From Paramarasmius palmivorus (Eukaryota; Basidiomycota; Agaricomycetes; Agaricales; Marasmiaceae): 64,000 nt of DNA. Both the position numbers and the translations under genes were made by a program. The notes beneath the pieces are model-generated. The model saw only the letters and a list, made by a program, of their open reading frames with translations, was not told the origin of the DNA and did no database searches. Shown here in pieces: positions 26,937-41,877 of this stretch; position 1 is the stretch's first letter, and every line of letters starts with the position of its first letter. The DNA is taken from contig JAYKXP010000044.1 in NCBI GenBank assembly GCA_037176845.1, forward strand, positions 186,001 through 250,000. Reading direction: 5' to 3'.

Positions 26937-27985
26937 TCAAGTTACGCACTCAATTGTCCACTCCTCCTCGGCCTCATTCATTAACTGCTCCATGTCTTTC
27001 TGAAGCTCCTCTACAGAGACGCCGGATTCCATCATCCTGTGCACATTTTGATAGTAAACCTTCAGCAAGGTGATCAGTTGATGGCTGTTGTACGTAGTGA
27101 GGAAGCGTCCAGGATTCAACAACTTGATGATTTCTGGGTCGGTGGGCAGTCCTTTTGCATTGTAGGGGAAGTCGTTTATCACCACTTTAGCTATAAACAA
27201 TAAGCTCAGATACAGTTAGGAGGCCAGGAGCATAAAAACGACATACGAATCGTCCAAAAACCCATCTCAAACGCAAAAGAGTACAAACCCCGACACTTCC
27301 TGGCAGGAGCCAACTCTTTGAGGTCTGCTACCACTTCAGGAGCAGCGAGGTAAGCATAATTTGATGGACATTTGTGTGGCAACACGGTCGTAAAGTCGAT
27401 GATCCGCAAGTCGTTACCGTTTGATAGAACATGCCGTGGCTCTAAATCGTCGGGGGCAATTCCAGCTTTGTGGATTCTATCCATGTGGTGTAGAATGCGG
27501 GCCCTTTGCTTTGACTATTAGAAGCGAAAACAGGCGTCACAATGTCAATAGACGTACTTGGTCTCATGTTCCAAATTCTCAAGCATTCTGTCGACAGGTT
27601 TTCCAAAACGCTCCAAGATAATGCCGCCCAAATATCCCCCAGACTTTTTCTTGACCCGAAATAGACCATAAAACCGTGGAATGATTGAGCCTTGCAAATC
27701 TTTCAGTTGTTGGTAGCGCGACGCTTCAGCTTTGGCGTCTTCAACATTATCTCGGACCTTGAGTACGATCTCTTCTTGATGTTGCCAGGTGATAAATTTT
27801 CCCGCGTAGACAGTTGACTTTTCGGTGCTGAGGCTAATGTCAGCCGTGACTTCGATACTGTCGACATCTCGTCGATATGGATAGTTGCTGTTGAATTGTG
27901 GATGTACCGAAGGGTAATGAGAGAGCCTCTTGGCACGGTTATAAACCCAGTTTTCGGAAAGTTGGAAGTTGATGGTAAGAGGCAT
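26937..27985 (-). CDS. Kinase-like protein K3, probable pseudokinase
   Basis: Exon 1 starts at 27985 (MPLTINFQLSEN), chosen by alignment with K2. Exon 2 is about 27510-27255 and exon 3 about 27192-26937, the shortest C-terminus of the three (ending WTIECVT). The beta-3 Lys (IVLKV), hinge block (GIILERFGKPVDRML) and RIIDFT are kept. The catalytic-loop equivalent reads IAPDDLEPRHVL, where the metal-binding Asn of the Asp-x4-Asn pattern is His. With the HRD His/Arg also gone, catalysis is doubtful. Its start lies 92 bp from that of K4 on the opposite strand, so the two share a divergent promoter. Confidence 0.68.
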
Positions 27986-28077
27986 CTTCTTTGAAACGGT
28001 TCGGCAGAATTTTCGACCGGCACATTCGGCATATGCCACTTTGCCTTAAACCACCATCCTCGAGCTCGCGCGGAGCC

Positions 28078-29468
28078 ATGGCAGAGTCGGTGTTCAAGAT
28101 TCGGTCCAAAGAACAAGTATGGGTCGACAATTATGATTTTCTACTCAAGCAAGGCTACCGGCTCCGGAAGCGTTATCAGTCAGGTTGGATCGGCTCATGG
28201 GTCTTGAAAGGAGTATCAGAACAGAGATTGAAGGCTATGGGGAAGAAGAGATACACTGAGTTTGAGGACTCCGTCGTTGTGGGTTTCCATACTCCGCATC
28301 TCCTTCATTATTACTTACTGACTACCCATCAGTCAGAATCCAAAGTGGTCGACGCTGTTCGGATATCGGACGACAATGTGGTCGCTCTGAAACACATCAT
28401 ACCACCGAAAGGAGACGACCCTCTCCGCGCATATAAACATTCGTTTCAGGAGCATCGTATCATGAAGTTGCTGGCGTCCCCCGAAATCCGCGATGATCCT
28501 CGTAATCCATGTCCCCTCTTGTTGGACTCTTTCCCACTTCCGAACCCGGAAGATGGGATCATCATGGTGATGACATTGACTAGGTATCCCTTCATTCCAC
28601 GATTTCACCCAGCTGTTGAAGCTCTGTCGTTTGTTCGGCAAATGTTAGAGGTTGAAGCGTTCTATCTACCGCAGTGAATTGTGCTGAGATGTTATCCTAG
28701 GGGCTGGTATTTCTTCATGAGCGCAATATTGCACATCGGTGCGGTTTGATGTCTTGCTCTCGTTGTTTTGTCTTCGGCGCTGATCTTTTTCCAGTGATAT
28801 CTGCTGGAACAATATCATGATGGATACATCGCTCTACCCCCAGGGGATGAACCCACTCTCAACTATTGCACTCGCGAAAGGCACCTTCCACCTGAACCCC
28901 CTCACCTAGACCGCATTGATGTGAAACACGTCCGCTACTACCTGATTGACTATGGTTACAGCCTGATGTTCCCAGGTCATGATCAGCGCTTCCCAGTACT
29001 CAATACTGGTGCATATATGCGTCTCGAAGAGTTCTACGAGGAGGATAAGGCAGGGAAGTCAGTGTACGCTCTCCACGACCCGTTCAAAGCAGATCTGAAG
29101 CAGCTGGGAAAACTTATCCGTATACTGTTCGGTTCTGTAGGTTGTCATAGAGCTCGCTTTTGATGCCATCGTGGATACTTACACCTTTCTTCTAGTCACT
29201 GCCATTCCTCAAGCCACTCCTGTCAGCCCTGGAATTCCAGTCTCCGGAGGAACGTCCAGATGCCGCTGCTGCTTTAGCGATGTTTAAACAGCTGACCAAA
29301 AGCCTGTGCCGCCCTACGCTACTTCGGCATGTCCGCCAGGGTGTCTTTTACCAAGTCTGCAAAGACAACAGTGCATTTCACAGATGGTGGTGGATGCGTC
29401 AAGGCACTTTTGGATGGGCACGTGCAACAGCTAAAGCTATTGTGCTTAAACGTGGCCGCTCCTCTTGA
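28078..29468 (+). CDS. Protein kinase K4 (agaric type)
   Basis: The ATG at 28078 opens MAESVFKIRSKEQVWVDNY. Key kinase elements are VVALKHI (beta-3 Lys), the split catalytic loop IAHR|DICWNNIMMD (HRD-x4-N; intron between about 28738 and 28794), LIDYGYS as the DFG equivalent, and FKADLKQLGKLI in the lower lobe. A short intron after QMLE (about 28648-28697) joins GLVFLHERN. The last exon ends KRGRSS and TGA at 29466-29468. The protein has a long N-terminal region and a C-terminal tail after SPEERPDAAAALAMF. It appears intact and catalytically competent, unlike its neighbours K1-K3, from which it is clearly distinct in sequence. Substrate and pathway unknown. Confidence 0.75.
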
Positions 29469-29854
29469 TTTCTCTTCCACCTCTCCATGTCTTCTCCATA
29501 GCTGTAGTTTATTCTATCTGTATACTTAGTAAGTAAAATATCAGCGCTTTAGTTGGATTTGCTCGACCCTGACATCCATAGCTAGTTGATGTACCCTCGC
29601 AAAACTACTCGACATCTAAATATCCACTTGAAAGATTTCGTGCGTCTTTGCAACAACCTGCACGGACTCGTCAAGGAACTGATCTCCACGAATGGTTGGC
29701 GCCAATTATTACATTCCATACCGTACATGAAGGAGGGGACAAAAGCTTCAAGGCAGGTTATTGCCAAATTTGATACTTTCAAGGCCGTCTTGTCACATAC
29801 TAATACAATGGTATCAAGCGATTAGTATACATTATACGTATTATTCTGGAGGTA
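29469..29854. other. Convergent intergenic spacer
   Basis: It lies between the 3' ends of K4 and the cellobiose dehydrogenase gene. The short plus-strand frame at 29586-29825 has no start context or motif and is not called. Confidence 0.4.
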
Positions 29855-33382
<3,528 letters not shown>

Positions 33383-36125
33383 GACTGGATAAGACCGTAC
33401 AAGAGGAAAGCAGGGAGGGTCGCTGAGCTTCTCGTATAAAATTGGATACGCGACCTTTAAGCGTCCGCCCTTTGAGTCGCGTAGGGAAAAATCGCGAGGA
33501 ATTCCCGGAGTAACCGGTTTGAATGGACACAAAATGTCTAAATCGCATGCGCTGGATACGAGACGTGGTATCTAGGGAGGAGCTAGATTTCCCGTGCCGG
33601 ATAACCGTGACGACGAGCTGGCTTTGCAACTACTTGAGCTTTCAAAGGTAGACGGTTTGATGTGTTATTTCCGAGGTTTTTTGGCGTGATAGTCCGCTGA
33701 GAGCGAGTAGAAGTCGTGGCAACATCTGGCTTTGGTTACGATAAACAATATGACCTAGCAGAGTTGAGCGTATCACACTCGTATTGAGGCGCCTGGCAGG
33801 TCTATGCGGATACAAACAGGAAGAAGGCGTATTTTTTGACATTTTCCGGGTGAACGCGTTTCTAGTAGAGCGTGCTTCACAATTGCGTCACCGAGTAATC
33901 GGAAGGACCGTATTGGACAACTATCAAAACCTTGACGCCTTCGCTGGTTGATACCTGATGGCCCAATTTCCCGTGTACCGAAAATTGCAATATGATTGTG
34001 GAGTAACACACTCGTCCCGTGTGTCTCGAGCTTGAGAATCTGAATGCCACGTCTGTAAGAAGCCATAATCCAGGCGACAAATGACGAGCACTCACCTTAT
34101 TTCCGCAGTTGCATCATCCTTAATTTACACCTGGCCTATTTGTGTCTTTCCGAGCCATTTTTACTTCCCAACCCAGCGTATCTCTAGCCTTCTAACACAC
34201 CTGTCCATGACACGACGCTATAGGGCCTTAGTCCAGAGTAAAGCTGGCTTGCTGCACTTGCCTTGAGAGTCAGGACAGAGTATAAGTATGATATTCTTAG
34301 TCACACACGGATGGTTTAGAAAGCTATTTGTGCCGCTATTTTGCCATGGTATCTTCGCAGTAGCTTGAATGGGTGGCGTTGAATTGGCGTGTCCTTTGCC
34401 ATCGTCGCTGAGGATGTAATGGGGAGTGGGCAGAGGCTGAGGGGGTGTTCGTGGGAACTCTTTTTCTTCAATGCTCGGTGGTTGCATCGAGACTTCCAGC
34501 TAGCCTTTGACTCGAATTCTGTTATTTTCACCGAGGACACGAGAACCTTCTTAGGATTGAGATCGGGTGCCGGCATACGTTTCGCTCGATGGACGAATGA
34601 TGACTGGAGCGCTGTAGCCTGCGCAGTCTGACTCGGATGTCGGGTGTTCACCAAAACAGTCGGGAAACCACTTGACCACAGATAATATCACTTCGGAGCA
34701 ATATTTTGATCTGTCTATTGCATGAGTGGGAGTGAATGGTACTTCCTTGTATGGACGAGACTCCCCGAGCCACGTAGCAAATACACTCTATTCAAGGCGG
34801 TTCACGAGCGCAGATTTCCAGTCGGTAAATATCCCGCAAAAAATTCTAGCTATCGACCATCCCGTACTTTCCCTGAGCATACTAGCCACCTGATAGGCTC
34901 GTTTCGATGAATGTTGGGCACCAGACGGCGAGCGCTTAACAGGCCCTTTCTGAAGACCCGGTGAGCGCCGGGCCAGCACTTCCATCTTTACCGTCACCAT
35001 CTTCAAGAACTGGGCTCAAACTCTCGAGGATATCTGACACATATTTTGGTACGTAAATCTTGTCCATTCAAAAGTCTCGTCACAGACCTAAGTAGTAACT
35101 TTGTCAAATAATCTTCAGGAAATATCAACGAATGCGAGCTGTTTAGTTGCCCGGACAATACCTAAATGCACCAAGCCATCCGTGTCAATCAACAGCTTTT
35201 GGTTCATCTCTAGCTTCACAAATGTTCATGGTCGGTCTCACACCGCACTTCTATCAACTATCCTGGGGCTTTATTGCGTACTACCCACACCGTTCGAAGC
35301 GCCGTTGTCGGATGACTCTATTCCCGTCTCGAGGCTTCTCTGTTATCTGGATTACCCTTTGGCCTCAAGACGCATTCATGAATCATGATACGGCTGATTT
35401 TCTCACTGCCGACTTTTGACGTAGCTATAACCTTCCAAACTCCTGTTTATCGGTCAGCGCTAGGTTCTGAGCACTAGACTATTTGACAGTGTTACCACGA
35501 TCTCACAGCTCTTCCATCCTTCGCCGGAGTAAAAGAACCATGCATCGATTCCCGAGTCGCTGCCTTGCTGCACACACTGCATCGAGTGACGTTTCTTCTT
35601 AGCTCAGAACACCTGCAGCCTTCGCGGACACAATAACGCACATGAGACACGACATTACTCGCTTCTCGGAATCAGTTCCTTTCCTCTCGCTGCAGCATCT
35701 TTCCATAAATGTAGACTCCTTGGCCGTTTTCAAAGCATCGAAAATCAGCAGATACCGTGTCTGCACCTTACTATATCGATTCGAAGCCCCGATAATTCTG
35801 CTGCTATCAAGACCATGATTGCAGTCCCGCCAGGTCTGCTGGCGAATGGGTATTAAGCGATCAAATCGGGACACTCTAGGTCCTCGCTGTTCACTAAGCG
35901 GGGATAATGCCACCCAGTCGATGGATACCTATACAGTGATGGGGAATGGAACGAATGACCCAGCTTCAGCCTGCCCAGCCAGTGTGTGTGAACGGTGGGT
36001 CCACTGTTGACAAAATGTGGAGCATGTGAGTACTTGGATCTATATTAAACTATCATTTGGGCAATTTACTGAGCAGGGTCAAGACAGGAGTGGAAGACTG
36101 GGCACACGAGTTACAGCATTACAGG
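33383..36125. other. Long intergenic region, nothing recognised
   Basis: 2.7 kb without a supported gene. The open frames (for example 34389-34631 plus, 34316-34654 minus, 35101-35388 plus) lack recognisable motifs and consistent splice signals. The right part holds the 3' flank of forkhead gene 1. Confidence 0.35.
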
Positions 36126-37760
36126 CTAAAACTCTTTTGAAGGTGGTCTGATGAGTGGAGTGAAACGGGTACGTCCTTGGTCTTCACCTTCGAGCGAATT
36201 ATGTTCTGGACCGTTTCCAGGAGATATGGATCCCGAAAACGGATAGGTGAAATAGTACCTGTTGTCTTCTGGCCGAGGACTTTGTGGACGTCCTATAGCA
36301 TCAGGGCGGTTTGAGATGAATGGAACGGGAGAAGGTCCCCGGAACGTCGAAGTGCGACCCGACAGGTTCATGAAACTGTCAGTGTATTGCCCCGTATCGG
36401 TATGTGATGGCGGCGATAACACTTGGCCCGGCAAAACTTCAGCCTGGGGATTAGGGTACGCCTGAAACATGTGCATCGACGGATCTGACACGGTGGGACC
36501 TGGTGTGAGTGGATAGAGATGGATAGGGGATGAAGAATACTGAGTTCTCGTAGGAGACGTTCGACGTGATGGGGCCGGATGCCTAGAGGAGCTGGATGAC
36601 TGTGCGTAACGCGTTCTCACTGGCCGATCGACAGAGCCAGCCACTGTGCTAGTCTGTGTCTGACGAGGCGATGGCGGTCGCTCATCATCATCGACATCCG
36701 AGGCTACTTCATTCGTTTCATTTCGAGTTTTCTTCGAGGCTCCGCGTTTCCGCTTCCTTTTGTTCCCCACCAAGTTCAGAATATCAAGCTCCCAATAAGC
36801 TCCGCGACCTTGAGGGATGTCTCCTCTGTCCCGACCTTGGTTGACGAAGGCCTTCTTCAAAGACAGAGTGTGACGGATTGATCTCTAGCAATACATGCGA
36901 TGTTGAGTACTACAGGACACGAATGAAAATGACAATACTCACCTGCCACGCATCTCCTTGTTCCCTAAAAATCGGAAACTTATCCAAGATCGCTTCGTAG
37001 ATCTCCTGGAGAGTAAGTCTTCTATTTTGACTTTCCCAGATTGCCAACTGGACGAGCGTCGTGTAGGGGTATGTAGGCTTTTCGCCTGGCGGAGGTACAG
37101 GGAGAGCGCTCAGCTTGACCGGGGATTCGCTCGATAGGTTATTAGCCCTCCGCAACAACATCTCCGCTTCAAGTAGATCCACACCTTCCGGAAGTGTGTA
37201 AGGAGGCAAACTGGGCGGATGTTTATTATCTCGCCGGCCCGAGACGTATGAGGAAGATGAAAAATTATAGTCAATGTTGCTGGGGCCCGCCACGTTTTGC
37301 GAGTGGATGGAATCCGTGCTTTCTGAGCTCGCCCTTGTATAATAGTCAGGATAGGTGATCGCTTCGTGGTAACGGGGAGGAAGAAGTGGCTATAACTTCG
37401 TCAGCCACACTTGAGTCCGGATGGCACAAGGGGGATACCACTCACTGGGTGTCCGGCTGGGGGAAAGTAACTACTCACAGATGCTTCAGGTCCACGGTTG
37501 ACGCCAACGCCGCGAGGAAGGTACAAATCACGTTGGAGGGAACGACCATGCGCTTGTGGGTATGCTGGCTGCCTTTGCTCGCCTCCCAGGTGATTGGTGT
37601 CCTCGTTCGGACTGTCAACCGGGTGGTGATAAACGCGAGACACGTCCTCCGAACTTTTGAGCGACAAGCGATCGAGCCCAAAAACAAGGACACCATCGTC
37701 TTCCATTGAGGCATTCGAATCAGCACGCCTAACAGTGCCAAGTCGCGGGAAAGAAATCAT
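36126..37760 (-). CDS. Forkhead transcription factor 1
   Basis: Sequence-specific DNA-binding protein of the forkhead/winged-helix family. The first ATG of the frame is at 37760 (MISFPRLGTV). Exon 1 ends at about 37493 (RGPEAS|gtgagt), exon 2 (about 37387-36943) opens PLLPPRYHEAITYPDYY and ends DAWQ|gtgagt, and exon 3 (about 36882-36126) opens RSIRHTLSLKKAF. The forkhead domain runs from KPTYPYTTLVQLAIWES through RRLTLQEIYEAILDKFP to the recognition helix RSIRHTLSLKKAF and the wing GRGAYWELD. A basic stretch (NKRKRKRGASKK) follows as a likely nuclear signal, then a long Ser/Pro-rich tail. A conserved pre-domain (LLEAEMLLRRANNL, VKLSALP) is shared with forkhead 2. GTGAGT donor sites upstream (37.9-39.4 kb) suggest further 5' exons. 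Confidence 0.85.
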
Positions 37761-40700
37761 GATATGGACCCACAATGACCAAGCAATGATGTCGAGGGTC
37801 CAATAGGGTACGATTTGACCGCGAGGCAAAGTGCGAGTGAATTACAACTTGAGTGACAAATGACGAAGAGTCAGGAAAATGGAAGAACGTCTACAAATTC
37901 ACTGGATGTACACCTGCAGTGAAAGCAGCTTAGGACCTGGAGACTCATTAGGATGCCACTCACACTGCGAGGACTGCGGTGACGCGCCTTCTATAGTCCC
38001 CCGAGAGTTCATAACATATAAAGTACCTACCTACAAGTTTTCATATGGCGAGAGCCACCTGAACTGTCGACTTCTGCACATGCAGTGCAACGGGGGACTC
38101 TGTGCATTCCTGAGACCTCGGTGATGCATACCACATTGCATCACGAGGAAAGGGAAAGTAACGGCCTGAACACCTATCAATCAATATAACCATCGCTCGC
38201 CAGGATGCTGCTTATCGTAAAACTCCTAAGTACAACAGAGACCCTCGTTCAACGATGCTAGCTCTAGATACTACATGATTGTTAAATCCATAGCACTGCC
38301 CCGCCTGCCTTCCTCTAATTGACTACATGAAACTCCCATAGTACAGGTTGAAAGATAACCCTGTATTGGCAAGTAGTCAGCGTCGGCTCAAGGTATACGA
38401 GGAAGGAGATCAGTGAGGATAGTTATAATCAATGCCAAAGCTCAGCAACAGCTTCTAGTTGATATTATTTATGCAGTCTCATCGCGAAAAAGACATGGAC
38501 CAGATGGAAGGGAAGGGTAGATAGCTCACCTGAGGTGACTGACCAACGCTCGAGGTTCCAATCCACCGGGATCTAAGCAGGCGATATTAGTATAAGTGCG
38601 AAAGACAAGTGCGAATAATCAGATGGGGTTGCCCGAGGTAATTGAGCTGTGGCGGGCCATTTCGGCAGTAATGATACGAAGACCGTCGTGATGAAACATC
38701 ATGAAAGGGGAAACAGGGATCACACTCACGAGTATCGAGTGGATGGGTGCATCGTATGTAGTTGTACGTTGTCAGTCCAAACCTGAAATTCATCAGTATC
38801 AAGACAAGGTAACAAGGAGAGATTGGGTCAGAAATAAAAAAACAGCCTTGGAAATGTCGTCAACGACTCGGTTTGTAGGACCGAGTTCAGGCGGTAATTC
38901 CTTTTGTATCATCAAAAGAGTGGGAATGGTTTGGGACTCACGAGATTTCAAAGAGGTCTTCGCAGCGCAAACGTCCATAGCCTCGAAACTATGAAACCAA
39001 TCAGTAAAAAGTTCCACAACGACATGACGGATAGAAGTGAATCAGTGGATTGATAAAAGTTAAAAGCATCGGACCCTTTCAAGAGTGCTCAGATACTCTA
39101 GTTTGAAAAATTTGGATCATCTTGGTGGAAAAACATGAAGGAAACGAAGCGAGGACCAATGTCACTCACCTATCGAGACAACACCACAACTTCACTCTAT
39201 GACTAGCCCGTGCTTTTATTCACCATGACCTTCATCTTTCCGCTTCAACACTACACATGTTCACACCTAGACGAGAGTGCAAGTCAGTACTGGCAGGTTT
39301 CAGCGAAAAAGTAAAAACCGATCAGTGTAACTATGACAAAAAAAGGCACTTTGCGTCAACGAATAGGTAGCTCGTTGAGCTCGCCAAAGATTGGAGATAT
39401 CATCGTTTCGAGAGAAAACACAAAGGTATTGAATGAAGACTCACCATTTGCGGAATAGCGAAAGAAAGATGCGAGGTGTTGAAAAATTCCAAGCATAACT
39501 GCGAGAAAATTGTTTTGTCGTGAGAACTTGAGGGCAGGTCAAAAATGAAAAACGTGACTAGAGACGATGTAGGTTTCGGCAATACCCGCTGTGACTATGC
39601 ACGATGTTTGCACCATCACAACGTTACTACGCCAGCAAGCCTACCTCCGACATCAAAGTCGGGGACAAGGCATAAACTTTCTGTGCGCAGAACCAGCTAC
39701 TACGCATTGCCGTAGGTTACTGCTTAGCTTGATTGCTCGGTATAGAGACGCTGATGTGGCACGCTCATCAGAAGGCGATGGGCTTACAGGTGGCAGTCTT
39801 GAGGATAATCTGAATGAGCAGTTTGGAAGTAACGCATGCTCCCAGACATCTATTCATCCCCTAGATGGCTACTTGTGCTAAAACCCGGTCAGTAGTATAC
39901 CGGTAAGATCATTGGTGCAGAGCCACAAAAAGCCAAACTAACTTCTATCTCTCTACGGAACTCGCATACCTGGTTCGTCCTCAAAATGACACGGAACGAA
40001 CTCTGCGAACAGCTCACACACTCGGATCCCGGCACATACAACACCTCCTGTTGCCTGTGGACAATTTCACGCACGGGCGCAAGTACGAACCACTGTGGTC
40101 TGGTTCGGCGACCAACCGTCTCTTCAACTGCTCGCACCGAGTCCCGAATTCACTACGGTATGTCACTAGATCAAACAGCTGAGTGTTTTGCTCACAATAT
40201 CATAAGATGCCACAGAAGTAGCGCCTTTAGATTTACGACCAATGATAATCTCTGCGTGGAGTATCTCGTCTCAAAACGACACAAAGCAAGTTTCTCGAGC
40301 GCAATGTGTCTCCTTCCACCATTTTGATTTTGTGGCGAGCCGGCGAATGATATCGATCATCGGTTCGTAGGTCGTGGATTCGCCGTGTTAATGTAGCTTG
40401 CTTACCGCACGGCTGATATTTTTAGACCTGTCCTTTTCAAGTCCTTCAGTGCCGATATCATCTAGCATTTCTTCAATTTGAATAGATTGCGTGGCTTAGA
40501 AGGTAAGGCACTTGATTTACCTCAGTCTTCGTACCTCCGACTGTCTCTTAGTTGGCTTACAATCTCTCTTCGACACTCAGAATCTCCGGACGAGCCGATT
40601 CAACTCCTCTTCCCTTCATTTACAGAATCCGAACTGTGTAGAGCTAGAATTTCTCTTCCCTAATGCGTCAGCGACTAGTTCAAAAACGTTCATATAATTA

Positions 40701-41877
40701 TCCCCGATCTCAGATAAAGCATAACTTTTGGGGCAACGCAAATAGGAGGAAACAGGTCTTGCCAGTATTTAAAGCTCTAACCCCAGCCCAGATCTTCTTT
40801 CTTCTACTAGCCTGTGACTTCCTGTGTTCAGGTTGAGTCGCAATCTTTCACCACCAGTACCCTCCTATCTTGCTCTCAGCGATAACATGTTCCCCTCTGC
40901 TATCTTCTCGAATTCGACTGCCTGGCACCGCAACACCAAGGATCGCCACCATCGCTGTTAGCCACTATCCTCAACGTTAGCTCTCGTCCTCGACACCGAG
41001 TGCTGTTCAGAACAATCATACTGCCCGCAAATCATCCACTAGTATCGTCCCCTCTGTGACTAGGCTACAGCGAGGTTCTACGAATACTAGTTCCTGTTTA
41101 GGGCAACGATGCGTACCTCCCGACTCGTCCACGCTCAACAGTATCAGCGGGATTTCAAGATCCTATTAAAGGAAAATGACAAATCATAAAGAAAGCTCAG
41201 ACGGTCCTCCTCGCTGTTTGTCCATTTCCGGGACTGGTTGTGCGACTGGGAAACACCAGACATTTACAAGACCCGGCCACCATCGCTCACGATGGGCACG
41301 GATACACGTAGCCTTGGTCTCATGGTCTATGGAGGATGTTGGCCGTTACGAGTCTTTCTCCGTCATCGGCGGCGTAGATTACTCGGTATTATCTACGTTC
41401 GTAGCTGCCATTGGATGAGGACTCTGTATGGTGCATTGTGTCTATTTTTGGACTCGCCGTTCATATCTACTATTTTTGGACTCACAAAATATGGACTAGC
41501 TTCTATCTTCTTCCAACTCCCCCTGGACAACCTTCGCGGAATAATACAGGAACTCGGGTCCTTTTGTGAGAAGGCCGTAGTCAACTGACGGCGGGATGCG
41601 TGTCAGTGCCGTCGTCACACTCATGGGGACAAGATCATTGCGCTGGAGTCTTCTCCAATTGAAAGATAGAAGATCTACTTTACCCTTCGCTGGGTTCAGA
41701 AAAGGCAAGTACGTCCTTTAAATTTGAAGAGAGAAGGAAGCTCATATGTATTGTTCTTTTTATATATGGCGCTATAAAAAAGTCGGCAGATCGTCCGAAG
41801 GTGGAGAGATGCTAGTATACAACTGGGATCATGACTGAACTCGGCATAATATTTCGTTTTCAGCGTCGATTTCCACT
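37761..41877. other. Long gene-poor region with minus-strand splice-donor motifs
   Basis: 4.1 kb without a supported coding model. Five exact GTGAGT hexamers read on the minus strand (37958-37963, 38724-38729, 38936-38941, 39164-39169, 39439-39444), far more than chance, which suggests a spliced minus-strand transcript, perhaps the 5' leader of forkhead 1 or a non-coding RNA. Plus-strand frames at 39591-40327 and 41238-41588 have no recognisable motif and are not called. Confidence 0.35.

Noticed and set aside
34316..34654. Overlapping frames on both strands in the 33.4-36.1 kb gap
   Set aside because: Frames of about 80-110 codons with no family signature and no adjoining exons; likely chance.
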